Below, piece after piece: positions 36,243-47,544 of a stretch of 64,000 nt of DNA (positions are counted from its first letter, which is position 1; every line of letters begins with the position of its first letter). The notes under the pieces are model-generated. The model had not been told where the DNA came from, did not search any database, and worked only from the letters and a program-made list of their open reading frames with translations. Made by a program: the position numbers and the translations under genes. Source of the DNA: Streptomyces seoulensis (lineage in GTDB: Bacteria > Actinomycetota > Actinomycetes > Streptomycetales > Streptomycetaceae); NCBI RefSeq assembly GCF_022846655.1, contig NZ_AP025667.1, positions 6,423,001 through 6,487,000 on the forward strand. Direction: 5' to 3'.

Positions 36243-37880
36243 TCAGTACCGGGGATGTGCCAGCGTCGACGGGGGCAGGCCGGGGAGCCGGGTGATCCTG
36301 GCGGCCGCCACGTCCGTCCTCAGGTCCCGTTCCGTCAGGGTGCGGGGCCGGGAGCCGGAGGACGCCAGCCGGGGACGGGGGGCTCGGGGGCCCGGTGACG
36401 CGAGGAGGAAGCCCCAGTCCGGAGGGCTTCCTGAGGGGCCCGCCGAGCGGTCCGGGCCGGTGGCGAAGCCCGAGTCCTGGCCCGGGACGCGGTAGGGGGT
36501 GGCGGAGAAGCCCGCCGCGCGCAGGGTCGCCGCGACCGTCCAGAACACGCGGGGGCGGGCGGTGACCGGGCCGGCGTGCACGGCCAGGCGCCCGCCGGGG
36601 GTCAGGACGCGGCGGGTCAGGCCGTAGAACTCCTGGGAGTACAGCTTCGTGCTCGCCGTGATGCCGGGGTCGGGCAGGTCCGCGAGGACCACGTCGTACC
36701 GCCCGGCCGGCGCCCGCCGCAGCCAGCTCAGCGCGTCCGCCGTGGTGACGCGCACGCGCGGGTCGTCGTACGCGTGGGCGTTGAGGGCGGAGAGACCGGG
36801 GTCGCGGCGGGCCAGGCGGACCAGTCCGGCGTCGAGTTCGACCACGTCCACCCGCGCCACCCCCGGCTGCCGCAGCACCTCCCGCGCGGCCAGGCCGTCC
36901 CCGCCGCCGAGGATCAGCACCCGCCGGTGCGGGCCGGAGAGCGCGGGGTGGACCAGCGCCTCGTGGTAGCGCCGCTCGTCCCGGCCGCCGACGCGCAGCC
37001 TCCCGTCCAGGAAGAGGTCGAGCGGCCTGCCGCCCGTGCCCCCGGCGAGGACCACCTCCTGGACGTCCGTCTGCGCGGCCACCCGGACGTCCGGCCCGTA
37101 CACCGCGCGCTGGGCGGCCCGTTCGAAGTCACCGGCGAGCGCGGCGGCCGAGGCGAGCACCCCGAGCACCGCGAGCCCGGCGGCGAGCAGCGTCCAGCGG
37201 GCGCGCCGGGTCAGGTCCCGGCGGAACAGCCCGAGCACCAGCGCGCTCCCGGCGACCACGTTCACCGACCCGGTGAGCAGCGCGCCGGTCAACTGGCCCA
37301 GGAACGGCAGCAGTACGAAGGGGAAGGCGAGTCCGCCGACCAGCGCGCCCACATAGTCCGCGGCGAACAGGTCGGCCACCGCGCCGCCCGCGTCCTGGCG
37401 CCGGATGCGCTGGATCAGCTCCATCAGCAACGGCACCTCGGCACCGACCAACAGGCCGATGGCCAGGGAGAATCCGACCAGCAGACAGCGCGGCCCGTCC
37501 GCCCAGATCCCGCCCCAGCCGCCGGTCCACGCGAACACCGCGTACAGCGACATCGCGCTGCACCCGCCGACCAGCGCGAGCAGGGTCTCGATCGCGCCGA
37601 AGCCCACGGCCGCGTGCCAGCGCAGCCGTTTCGCGGCGAGCGAGCCGATACCCATGGCGAACACCATCACCGACAGCACCACGGACGCCTGGGTGACCGA
37701 GTCACCGATCAAATACGAGGCGAAGGCGACGAGTTCGAGTTCGTACACCAGCCCGCAGGCCGCGCAGACGAAGACGCACGCGAGCACCAGGAACCGCCCG
37801 GTACCGGGCTCCACGGGCAGCCGCGCGGGCTCGGTCCAGGGCGGGGCACCCGGGGACACGGGGGCGTGCGGATCGATCAC
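36243..37880 (-). CDS. Membrane-embedded spermidine synthase-like protein
   Basis: The protein is 545 aa with about seven N-terminal hydrophobic helices (residues about 30-245), then a spermidine-synthase/methyltransferase fold: [35 protein letters not shown], and [11 protein letters not shown] where polyamine synthases have D(L/S)TDP. Such proteins are common in actinobacteria; whether they make polyamines is uncertain. GTG 37880 lacks a clear ribosome site. Confidence 0.85.
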   Translation of the reverse strand: MIDPHAPVSPGAPPWTEPARLPVEPGTGRFLVLACVFVCAACGLVYELELVAFASYLIGDSVTQASVVLSVMVFAMGIGSLAAKRLRWHAAVGFGAIETLLALVGGCSAMSLYAVFAWTGGWGGIWADGPRCLLVGFSLAIGLLVGAEVPLLMELIQRIRRQDAGGAVADLFAADYVGALVGGLAFPFVLLPFLGQLTGALLTGSVNVVAGSALVLGLFRRDLTRRARWTLLAAGLAVLGVLASAAALAGDFERAAQRAVYGPDVRVAAQTDVQEVVLAGGTGGRPLDLFLDGRLRVGGRDERRYHEALVHPALSGPHRRVLILGGGDGLAAREVLRQPGVARVDVVELDAGLVRLARRDPGLSALNAHAYDDPRVRVTTADALSWLRRAPAGRYDVVLADLPDPGITASTKLYSQEFYGLTRRVLTPGGRLAVHAGPVTARPRVFWTVAATLRAAGFSATPYRVPGQDSGFATGPDRSAGPSGSPPDWGFLLASPGPRAPRPRLASSGSRPRTLTERDLRTDVAAARITRLPGLPPSTLAHPRY

Positions 37881-37959
37881 GCTGCGACGTTACGTCACCG
37901 CCGCAGGACGCTTCGTCACCCACACGTGTGGAAACTCCCCGTCAGGCAGACCGGTTGGT

Positions 37960-38487
37960 TTACCCGGCCCCCTGCCCCGCCGGGACCCGTACCCCGACAC
38001 GGGTGCGGGTCGCCACCAACTGCCCGTCCTGCGGGTACGCGTGCCAGGTGCGCCAGCTCACCTGACCCTCGTGCCACTGGGCCAGCATCGCGGTGAAGGC
38101 GTGCGGGCTGCCGGGGAACACCCCGGCCAGGCCGTGCGGATGGTCGGAGACCAGGGCCAGCAACTCCTGGGCGCGGCCCGCGAACGAGCCCGGCGTGAGC
38201 ATCTCCACGCGCGCCGCGAACTCGTACTCCCAGTCGCCGACCCGCTTGGCGACGCCGAGCGGGAGCGGGGTGGAGGAGCCGGGGATGCACGCGACCGTCT
38301 CCGAGCAACTGCCCCGGTCCTCCTCCAGGAGGACCTGGTGGGAGGCGCCGAGCAGTCTCAACTGCATCTTCGCCCGGCCCAGTTCCAGATCGAGGGTGGC
38401 CAGGGCCGGGAGCGGTTCGCGGCCGAGGGCCCAGGCCAGGTCGGCAGCGCGCGTGTCGGTGTAGGACGTGTTCAGGGTCGTGAGCAT
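37960..38487 (-). CDS. DUF2617 family protein
   Basis: The protein is 175 aa, soluble. The pattern (LNTSYTDTRAADLAWALGRE, CSETVACIPG, YEFAARVEMLTPGSF, WHAYPQDGQLVATRTRV) matches DUF2617; function unknown. ATG 38487 follows GCGGAG at 7 nt. It lies 79 bases upstream of the spermidine synthase-like gene on the same strand. Confidence 0.85.
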   Translation of the reverse strand: MLTTLNTSYTDTRAADLAWALGREPLPALATLDLELGRAKMQLRLLGASHQVLLEEDRGSCSETVACIPGSSTPLPLGVAKRVGDWEYEFAARVEMLTPGSFAGRAQELLALVSDHPHGLAGVFPGSPHAFTAMLAQWHEGQVSWRTWHAYPQDGQLVATRTRVGVRVPAGQGAG

Positions 38488-38886
38488 GGATCGGCTCCGC
38501 TAACACACGAGGAGGGGTGGTCCGGCGCACCTCGGTGACACCGGGCGATTCGGCCAGGTCGGCCCGGCTGGAGAAGCGGTGTCCATGGGACGTCCGAGGG
38601 CTTGAGGTGGTGTTTTAGAGGGAATCACGAACACTGGCCGTGCCACAGCGTTTTTACCCAAGTTCGGAGGGTTTCCATCCCTCAGAGGGCTCCACAGCTC
38701 AACTGTTCAACTACGGCGTACGCCGAGCGCGGAGCACGCGGCTCCGCCGGTTCCCACGCCCGGGGCGCCGCCCCGCTACGCGTTTCGGCCACATGGAGAC
38801 CGCCGAGGGCAGCCGGATCACGCCGGTGGCCGCACCGCCGCCGCCGGGGCGCGACCGGAGCCCCCGCCCCGGCCGCGCCCCACGGC
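38488..38886. other. Intergenic region with no confident gene
   Basis: An open frame from 38640 on the plus strand (begins MPQRFYPSS) runs antisense into the Gly-rich gene and is not convincing. Nested short inverted repeats (GAGGG...CCCTC...GAGGG, 38667-38689) are present. The stretch near 38610-38660 is less G+C-rich and may be a promoter for DUF2617. Confidence 0.35.
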
Positions 38887-39222
38887 TCAGCTACCGCCCC
38901 CGCAGCCCCCGCCACCCCCGCAGGACGACCCGCCTCCGCAGGACGAGTGGCCGCCCCCGCAGGACGAGTGGCCCCCGTGATGGCCCCCGTGGTGCCCCCC
39001 ACCGGAAGAGGACCCGGAGTCGCCGCCCCAGACCCACCAGCTCGACCCGCTGTCGTGCGCCGAGGCCGCCCCGGCGGACGCGGCCGACGAGCCCGAACCG
39101 CCACGCAGCGAACGCGCCGTACCCGGCGAGACCCGCTGCCGCCCCCACCTGCGCCGCCGCGCCCGCAGCGCGGACGTACCGACCAGGACCACCACCACGA
39201 CGAGGATGATGCCGATGACCAT
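38887..39222 (-). CDS. Small membrane protein with Gly/His/Cys-rich tail
   Basis: The protein is 111 aa. One N-terminal transmembrane helix (MVIGIILVVVVVLVGTSAL) is followed by an Arg patch and a tail of Gly/Ser with repeated HHGG and GGHSSCGGG units, ending in several isolated cysteines. The tail could bind metal. ATG 39222 is the first codon of the helix. Family not recognised; divergent from the aminotransferase gene. Confidence 0.68.
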   Translation of the reverse strand: MVIGIILVVVVVLVGTSALRARRRRWGRQRVSPGTARSLRGGSGSSAASAGAASAHDSGSSWWVWGGDSGSSSGGGHHGGHHGGHSSCGGGHSSCGGGSSCGGGGGCGGGS

Positions 39223-39373
39223 GGCGTCCCCCCTCCTTCCGTTCCCCCGAAGCGGCCCCCCGTGGGCGCCTCGTCCGTACCCGCGCACCGCGCGGTGACC
39301 GGGGGATGCCCGCCCACGAAGAACGCCAAAGCCGAGTTGAGGAAGTCCAGAGCTTGGGCGCAGGATGGCCGGC

Positions 39374-40552
39374 ATGACCTCCACCGCACGTCCGTACCTC
39401 AACCGCCGGCTCGCCGAGTTCGGGACGACGATCTTCGCCGAGATGTCCGCCCTGGCCTCGGCCACCGGCGCGATCAACCTCGGCCAGGGCTTCCCCGACA
39501 CGGACGGCCCCGAGGAGATCAGGGAAGCGGCCGTACGGGCGCTGCGCGACGGCCGCGGCAACCAGTACCCGCCGGGTCCCGGCGTGCCGGAGCTGCGCCA
39601 GGCGATCGCCGCGCACCAGCAGCACCGGTACGGGCTGGCGTACGACCCCGACACCGAGGTGCTGGTCACGGCGGGCGCCACGGAGGCCATCGCCGCGACC
39701 CTGCTGGCCCTGCTGGAGCCGGGCGACGAGGTGGTCGCGCTGGAGCCGTACTACGACTCGTACGCGGCGAGCATCGCCATGGCGGGCGGGCGGCGCGTGC
39801 CGGTGACGCTGCGCCCGTCGGAGGGCCGCTTCCGGCTGGACCTGGACGAGCTGCGCGCGGCCGTGACCGACCGCACCCGCCTGCTGCTGATCAACACCCC
39901 GCACAACCCGACCGGCACGGTGCTGACCCGCGAGGAGCTGGCCGCCATCGCCGAGCTGGCGGTGGAGCGCGACCTGCTGGTGGTGACGGACGAGGTCTAC
40001 GAACACCTGGTCTTCGACGACGCCGAACACCTGCCGCTGGCCGGCTTCCCCGGCATGCGCGGGCGCACGGTGACGATCGGCTCGGCCGGCAAGACGTTCT
40101 CGTTCACCGGCTGGAAGGTCGGCTGGATCACGGCCGCCCCCGCCCTGGTCAGCGCGGTCCGCTCGGCGAAGCAGTTCCTCACCTACGTCTCGGCGGGCCC
40201 GTTCCAGTACGCGGTCGCCGAGGCCTTGGCGCTGCCCGACTCCTACTTCGACGGCTTCCGGCGCGACATGCTCGCCCGCCGCGACATCCTCGCCACGGGC
40301 CTGGCGGAAGCGGGCTTCGAGGTCTTCCGCCCCGCGGGCACCTACTTCATCACCACGGACATCCGCCCCCTCGGCGAGAAGGACGGCTTCGCCTTCTGCC
40401 GCGCCCTCCCGGAGCGCGCGGGCGTCGTCGCCGTCCCCAACGCCGTCTTCTACGACGACCGCGAGGCGGGCGCCCCGTTCGTCCGCTTCGCGTTCTGCAA
40501 GAAGCCGGAAGTCCTCCGGGAGGCCACCGACCGCCTCCGCCGGCTGGTCTGA
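39374..40552 (+). CDS. PLP-dependent class I/II aminotransferase
   Basis: The protein is 392 aa. It has INLGQGFPDTDGP at the N-terminus, VTAGATEAIAA, NTPHNPTGTVL (cofactor-binding Asn), VVTDEVYEHLVF and the PLP lysine in TIGSAGKTFSFTGWKVGW. It resembles methionine/kynurenine aminotransferase-like (YbdL) enzymes. ATG 39374 has AGGA 8 bases upstream; ATG 39365 is possible. A long bidirectional terminator follows. Confidence 0.92.
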   Translation: MTSTARPYLNRRLAEFGTTIFAEMSALASATGAINLGQGFPDTDGPEEIREAAVRALRDGRGNQYPPGPGVPELRQAIAAHQQHRYGLAYDPDTEVLVTAGATEAIAATLLALLEPGDEVVALEPYYDSYAASIAMAGGRRVPVTLRPSEGRFRLDLDELRAAVTDRTRLLLINTPHNPTGTVLTREELAAIAELAVERDLLVVTDEVYEHLVFDDAEHLPLAGFPGMRGRTVTIGSAGKTFSFTGWKVGWITAAPALVSAVRSAKQFLTYVSAGPFQYAVAEALALPDSYFDGFRRDMLARRDILATGLAEAGFEVFRPAGTYFITTDIRPLGEKDGFAFCRALPERAGVVAVPNAVFYDDREAGAPFVRFAFCKKPEVLREATDRLRRLV

Positions 40553-40555
40553 CAC

Positions 40556-40599
40556 GGCCGAGGGCCGGGGCGGCAGAACGCGCGCCCCGGCCCTCGGCC
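40556..40599. terminator. Bidirectional terminator
   Basis: A 17-bp perfect stem (40556-40572 with 40583-40599) lies between the aminotransferase (+) and the YbjN gene (-). Confidence 0.85.
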
Positions 40600-40619
40600 T
40601 CTGCGGAATCCGGTGTGGA

Positions 40620-41150
40620 CTACTCCACGTCCCCGCCGGAGTCCTCCGCGTCGTCGATCTCCTGCTCGAGGCCGAGCTGCTCGGCGAGCCACTTGTCGAA
40701 CTCGATGGCCGCGCGGACCCAGCTCACCGTGGAGGAGACGAAGTGGTTCAGGTCGACGCCCGTGCCGATCAGCATCTGGGCCTCACCGATGAGGCGGACC
40801 GTGCCGTCGTCGTGGGTGTGGGTGTAGACCTTGGGCCACAGGGTGCGCCGGTTCCAGTCGTCGATGGACTCGAGCAGGCGCAGCTTCTCCTCGATCTGGT
40901 GCGGGCGGTCGTAGAAGGTCCGCACGGAGAAGACGGCCTGCTCGGCCTCCCCACGGAACATGAAGTAGGTGCGGAACTGCTCCCAGGGCGCCGCGAGGTC
41001 GCCCTCCTCGTCCACGACGTACTTCAGCTCCATCTGGTCCAGGAGCTGCTTCACGAGGTCCTGATCCGGGAGGACGGGGCCCGCCGGTCCCTGCGGCTGC
41101 TGCTCGGGCTGGCCCCCGAAGTTCGGAATCGAGGACGGGTCGATGCTCAC
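40620..41150 (-). CDS. YbjN domain-containing protein
   Basis: The protein is 176 aa. After a Pro/Gln-rich N-terminus, it has the YbjN fold pattern (LLDQMELKYVVDEEGDLAAP, YFMFRGEAEQAVFSVRTFYD, LNHFVSSTVSWVRAAIEFDK), related to type III secretion chaperone-like sensory proteins. Acidic C-terminus. GTG 41150 has AAGGGA 9 bases upstream. Function unknown. Confidence 0.85.
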   Translation of the reverse strand: MSIDPSSIPNFGGQPEQQPQGPAGPVLPDQDLVKQLLDQMELKYVVDEEGDLAAPWEQFRTYFMFRGEAEQAVFSVRTFYDRPHQIEEKLRLLESIDDWNRRTLWPKVYTHTHDDGTVRLIGEAQMLIGTGVDLNHFVSSTVSWVRAAIEFDKWLAEQLGLEQEIDDAEDSGGDVE

Positions 41151-41322
41151 CGTGGTTTTCCCTTCGTACGGAATTCCGCCATCCTCCCCCAGAAGGGGAG
41201 GTCCGTGGCAAGCCCCGGCGCGGCCTGTCAGCCACGGGCGGACACGCGGTCCGCGCTCGGGTGCCGCGCGTCTCCTCGACGAGTGACACCCGAGCCCTCC
41301 CGGCAAACGCGCGGGGCCCCTA

Positions 41323-43920
<2,598 letters not shown>

Positions 43921-43977
43921 GTGCGTGTTCTCCCCTTCCGCCACTACTCCACTGATGACTTAACCAGTGTACACAAA

Positions 43978-43998
43978 CTTGAGTCGGGTGCGCTCAAT
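43978..43998. promoter_or_regulatory. HAIR operator (HspR site) upstream of clpB
   Basis: CTTGAGT-N7-GCTCAAT matches the HspR-associated inverted repeat CTTGAGT-N7-ACTCAAG at 12 of 14 positions. It lies between divergent clpB and the PPOX gene, so it may also affect the latter. Confidence 0.85.
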
Positions 43999-44035
43999 TA
44001 AGCGGCGGGAACTTCAGGTTGGCTAGGTTTCGGCC

Positions 44036-44449
44036 ATGGCCACATATTCCGTAGACCTGGACGCGCCGGACGAGTCGTACGTCGGCTTCTGGCGGGAGCG
44101 GCACCTGAGCACACTCACCACCCCGCGCCGGGACGGCAGCCCGCACGTGGTGCCGGTGTGCGTGACCTGGGACCCGGAGGCGGGGATCGCCCGCGTCATC
44201 ACCAGCGGCACCAGCGCGAAGGCCGCGCACGTACGCGCGGCCGGACCCGAGGGCGCGCGGGTGGCGGTGTGCCAGGTGGACGGCCGGCGCTGGGCCACCC
44301 TGGAGGGGCGGGCGCGGGTGCGCGAGGACCGGGAGGCGGTCGCGGAGGCGGAGCGGCGGTTCACCGAGCGGTACGGCCGGGAGCCCCGGGAGAACCCCCT
44401 GCGGGTCGCCATCGAGATCGAGGTGGAACGCGCGCTCGGCAACGGCTGA
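44036..44449 (+). CDS. Pyridoxamine 5'-phosphate oxidase-family (FMN/F420 split barrel) protein
   Basis: The protein is 137 aa. The split beta-barrel pattern is seen in HLSTLTTPRRDGSPHVVPVC, VITSGTSAKAAHVRAAGPEG and CQVDGRRWATLEGRARV. Such actinobacterial proteins often use F420H2 or FMN. Divergent from clpB across the HAIR site, and followed by a strong bidirectional terminator. Confidence 0.87.
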   Translation: MATYSVDLDAPDESYVGFWRERHLSTLTTPRRDGSPHVVPVCVTWDPEAGIARVITSGTSAKAAHVRAAGPEGARVAVCQVDGRRWATLEGRARVREDREAVAEAERRFTERYGREPRENPLRVAIEIEVERALGNG

Positions 44450-44503
44450 GCAGTTTCGGCCACTTGGCCGGAGGGCGCATGCCCCGAAATATGCGCAGAA
44501 ACT

Positions 44504-44544
44504 GCAGCGGCGTCACCGTGTTCAGGTCACGGTGACGCCGCTGC
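44504..44544. terminator. Bidirectional terminator
   Basis: A 17-bp perfect stem with a 7-nt loop (44504-44520, 44528-44544) lies between the PPOX gene (+) and the Rieske-like gene (-). Confidence 0.88.
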
Positions 44545-44588
44545 GGGGGGAAGCACCTGAGGCGATCTTTTACGACGGGGGAATCGCG

Positions 44589-44924
44589 TCAGGCACTGCG
44601 GGGGGTGGCAGTTGTGGTCCTGAGGTCGGCGACCTCGGGCTCCGCGAGACGGTGGTCCCGCTGGTCGAGATTCACGAAGATCATTCCGTACCGGACGGCA
44701 CACCGTACCGGCTGCGGCGCGCCGCGGGGCTTGCGCAGGCAGCGGTACGCCCGTACGTCCTCGTCCTCGTCACGGGTGACCACGACCGGCTCGCCGAACA
44801 CCGTCACCATCAACGAGTCACCACTGTGGGGGATGGCGGTGACCAGGTCGATGAAGTGCCAGCCGGAGCGGTAGGCCGTGGCCATCTCGCGACGGAAGGA
44901 GCGGTCGTCGGGTGGCGTGGTCAT
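44589..44924 (-). CDS. Rieske-like small protein lacking cluster ligands
   Basis: The protein is 111 aa. Around residues 15-95 it follows the outline of Rieske [2Fe-2S] domains (a GWHFIDLVTAI-type strand, FGEPVVVTRDEDEDVRAY, YGMIFVNLD), but where CxHRG should stand it reads CLRKPRGA, and the second CxxH loop is absent. It is therefore unlikely to bind a normal cluster. ATG 44924 lies 5 nt after the stop of the DTRWD peptide gene, so the two form an operon. Role unknown. Confidence 0.7.
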   Translation of the reverse strand: MTTPPDDRSFRREMATAYRSGWHFIDLVTAIPHSGDSLMVTVFGEPVVVTRDEDEDVRAYRCLRKPRGAPQPVRCAVRYGMIFVNLDQRDHRLAEPEVADLRTTTATPRSA

Positions 44925-44929
44925 GGTGA

Positions 44930-45187
44930 TCAGTCCCACCGGGTGTCGAGCGGTGCGACGTCCCACCTCGTGTCCGCCGGCGCGGTGTCCCACCGGGTGT
45001 CCAGCGGGGCGGTGTCCCAGCGGGTGTCCTGAACGCCCGCCGCTGTGACGGACCCCCCGGCGCCCGGCTCGTGCGCGCTCGTCGCACCGGAGAGGCCGGC
45101 CAGGGTTCCGACGGCCACAACGGTGGAGAAGGCGGCAACAAGCACCGAGCGAAGCATTCTGTTACGCATGGTCGGCTTCGTCCTCAC
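44930..45187 (-). CDS. Secreted peptide with four DTRWD repeats
   Basis: The product is 85 aa. A basic N-terminus and hydrophobic core (MLRSVLVAAFSTVVAVGTLA) followed by SGATSA|HE look like a Sec signal peptide, leaving a mature peptide of about 47 residues. Its C-terminus is four copies of DTRWD separated by TAPL, TAPA and VAPL, ending exactly on DTRWD. GTG 45187 follows GAGGGGAA at 6 nt; ATG 45169 is the alternative. It is first in an operon with the Rieske-like gene and divergent from a LuxR-type regulator. Confidence 0.78.
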   Translation of the reverse strand: MRTKPTMRNRMLRSVLVAAFSTVVAVGTLAGLSGATSAHEPGAGGSVTAAGVQDTRWDTAPLDTRWDTAPADTRWDVAPLDTRWD

Positions 45188-45303
45188 TTGAAATTCCCCT
45201 CTTCCCCCGTCGAGTTAGACGATGGCTCATTCAGGCACATCATCGCCACACGATCGGTGCATCATGTTCCTGCATGTTCAGGACCCTGGGGGGTGGAGAT
45301 TTG

Positions 45304-46287
45304 GTGATAAACGAGACAGAGGCGACACATCCCCACGCGGTGACCGAGATGTGCGCGGAAGGAAGCCGCCTCTACGCGAGTGCGCTGCGCACCGGCCGTA
45401 TCCCGCGCGCGGACGCCGAGTCGGCTCCCTGCCTGATGGAGTTCGCGCTGCTCCACCCCGACCCGGACGACCCCGGCTGGCTGCGGCCCGTCGCGCCGGC
45501 CGTGGCGCTGGCCCAGCGGCTCACCCCCATCGAGCGGGAGATCGCCGAGCGGCGGCGCCGGTCCATCGTGCTGTCCGAGATCTTCGAACCCTTCATGACG
45601 CTGAGCGCCCGCGAGGACGCCCCCACCCACGCCATCACCGTCCTGGAGGGCCTGGACCGCATCAACGCGGCCCTGGACCTGGCCACCGGCCAGTGCCGCA
45701 CCGAGGTGCTCACCGTGCAGCCCGGCGGCCGCCGCAGCCCCGAGAACCGCCTCCTGGAGGCGCTGGACCGCGACCGGCCGCTGATCGAGCGCGGGGTGCG
45801 CATCCGCACCCTGTACCAGCACACGGCCCGCTACAGCGCCGACCGCCTCGCCTACGTGGACCGCTTCACCGACGGCAAGGCGGAGTACCGCACCATCGAC
45901 GAACTGGTCGAGCGGCTCATCATCTGCGACGAGACGGTGGCCTTCATCCCGGTCCAGGAGGACCGCCAGGTCGCCCTCGAACTGCGCCACCCCGGCCTGG
46001 TGCGCTACCTCGTCAAGGTCTTCGAGTTCATGTGGAGCCGCGCGGTCCCGCTGAGCGCCGGCACCCCCTACGAGACCGCCCCGGACGGCATCACCGACAT
46101 CCAGCACTCCATCGCCAAGCTCCTGGTGGAGGGGCACGTCGACGAGGCCATCGCGCGCCGACTCGGCATGAACGTCCGCACCTGCCGGGCCCACATCGCC
46201 AAGCTGGCCACCGCGCTCGGCAGCGGCAGCCGGGCCCAGCTCGGCTACCTGATCGCCCGCTCCGGCATGCTCAACGAGAACGGCTAG
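45304..46287 (+). CDS. LuxR C-terminal HTH regulator (paralogue 1)
   Basis: The protein is 327 aa. The C-terminal LuxR-type HTH spans about residues 268-320 (LLVEGHVDEAIARRLGMNVR, then TCRAHIAKL). The N-terminal two thirds, with TEVLTVQPGGRR and RGVRIRTLYQHTARY, resemble the PLD-like sensor region found in TrmB-type regulators (inference). There is no phospho-acceptor receiver. GTG 45304 follows GGTGGAG; ATG 45274 is also in frame. Divergent from the DTRWD peptide operon and paralogous to the gene at 46297. Confidence 0.85.
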   Translation: MINETEATHPHAVTEMCAEGSRLYASALRTGRIPRADAESAPCLMEFALLHPDPDDPGWLRPVAPAVALAQRLTPIEREIAERRRRSIVLSEIFEPFMTLSAREDAPTHAITVLEGLDRINAALDLATGQCRTEVLTVQPGGRRSPENRLLEALDRDRPLIERGVRIRTLYQHTARYSADRLAYVDRFTDGKAEYRTIDELVERLIICDETVAFIPVQEDRQVALELRHPGLVRYLVKVFEFMWSRAVPLSAGTPYETAPDGITDIQHSIAKLLVEGHVDEAIARRLGMNVRTCRAHIAKLATALGSGSRAQLGYLIARSGMLNENG

Positions 46288-46296
46288 AGCGGGAGT

Positions 46297-47325
46297 TCAG
46301 GGTGCGTGCACGCCGCCCGCAGGCGCCGGCGCCGGGCCGTGCGACGGCCCGTCCAGTCCCACCTGCGCGATACGGACGCCGAGTTGGGTACGGCTGGTCG
46401 CGCCCAGGGTCTCCGAGAGCCTGGCTATGTGCGCACGGCAGGTGCGCACGCTGATGCCGAGCCGCTCGGCGATCACCGCGTCCTGGTGGCCCTCGGCGAG
46501 CAGCGCGGCGATGGAGCGCTCCCGGTGCGAGATGCCCTCGATGCCGGTGTCGGGCAGCGGGGCGGTGAGCGGGATCGCCAGCCGCCACAGCCGCTCGAAC
46601 ACGGTCACCAGGTACTCCACCAGCGCCGGGTGGCGCAGCTCCAGGGCCATGGTGCGGTCGGTGTTGGCGGGGATGAAGGCGACCGTGCGGTCGAAGAGGA
46701 TGAGCCGGTCGATGACCTCGTCCAGGCTGCGGGCCTCCACCGCGTCGCCCATCAGCTCCAGGTAGTTGAGCAACCCCTGCCCGTGCCGCGCGACATGCGT
46801 GTACAGGTCCCGCATCCGCACCCCGCGGCCGCGCAGTTCCAGCGCCCGGTGCAGTCCCTCGGTCAGCTCGGCCTCGCGCCGGATGCCGCCGGGCTGCACG
46901 GTGAGCACCTCGGTCGCGCACCGCTCGGTCGCCTCGTCCATGGCGGCCTGGATGCGGGTGAGCCCGTCCAGCACCCGGATCGCGGCACCTTCACCCTGCG
47001 GGACGAGGGTGGGGAGTTGACGGCCGAGCCCGGCGTACCAGTCGAACGCGGCGACCGCCGAGCCCATCCGGCGCTGGCTCTGGGTGACCTCGTCGTAGAC
47101 CCCGCGCAGCAGCCGGGTCATCACCTCCTGCGGGGAGGTGGGGACCAGCCAGTCCATGTCGTCGGGGTCGGGGTGCAGCAGGGCCAGCTCCAGCAGGCAG
47201 GGCACCGGCTGCGCTTCCGCCCGCGGCACCCGGCCCCGGCGTACGGCGCGGGAGTACACGCGGTCGCCCGGCCCGCACAGCCGGTCGGCACCGTGGGGAT
47301 GCTCCTGCGTCGCGTGCCCGGCCAT
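46297..47325 (-). CDS. LuxR C-terminal HTH regulator (paralogue 2)
   Basis: The protein is 342 aa from ATG 47325. It shares the whole architecture with the gene at 45304: PCLLELALLHPDPDD near the N-terminus, TEVLTVQPGG, RGVRMRDLYTHVARH, and a C-terminal HTH (LLAEGHQDAVIAERLGISVR then TCRAHIARL). The two genes converge 9 bases apart. This suggests a local duplication with one copy inverted. The target is unknown. Confidence 0.84.
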   Translation of the reverse strand: MAGHATQEHPHGADRLCGPGDRVYSRAVRRGRVPRAEAQPVPCLLELALLHPDPDDMDWLVPTSPQEVMTRLLRGVYDEVTQSQRRMGSAVAAFDWYAGLGRQLPTLVPQGEGAAIRVLDGLTRIQAAMDEATERCATEVLTVQPGGIRREAELTEGLHRALELRGRGVRMRDLYTHVARHGQGLLNYLELMGDAVEARSLDEVIDRLILFDRTVAFIPANTDRTMALELRHPALVEYLVTVFERLWRLAIPLTAPLPDTGIEGISHRERSIAALLAEGHQDAVIAERLGISVRTCRAHIARLSETLGATSRTQLGVRIAQVGLDGPSHGPAPAPAGGVHAP

Positions 47326-47469
47326 CGCCCATTCCACCCCCGGTCGCCGCCACTTCGCAGCGCAACTATGCGCGGCCCCGCCCGCCTCCGCAACACGGCT
47401 CCCCGCGCCCGGCGGGCCGCGGAACACCGGTATGCCCGGATCGTCGGGGGTCGCCGGGGACGCGAAAAA

Positions 47470-47502
47470 GGAGGTGGCCCCGCCGTCACCGGGGCCACCT
47501 CC
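47470..47502 (-). terminator. Terminator after the sugar-binding protein gene
   Basis: A 13-bp perfect stem (47470-47482 with 47490-47502) is followed on the minus strand by CTTTTT, a proper U-tract. Confidence 0.85.
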
Positions 47503-47544
47503 CTCATCTGCCTCGGGGGCGTGCCCCGACCGCGCCGTGCGGCG

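Noticed and set aside
38640..39209. Plus-strand frame beginning MPQRFYPSSEGFHPSEG
   Set aside because: It has no ribosome site and becomes antisense to the Gly-rich gene with biased composition; the first 40 codons are unusual but unsupported.
44930..45187. DTRWD peptide as a lanthipeptide or lasso precursor
   Set aside because: No Lan, lasso, graspetide or radical SAM genes nearby, few Cys/Ser in the core, and a Sec-like signal instead of a leader.
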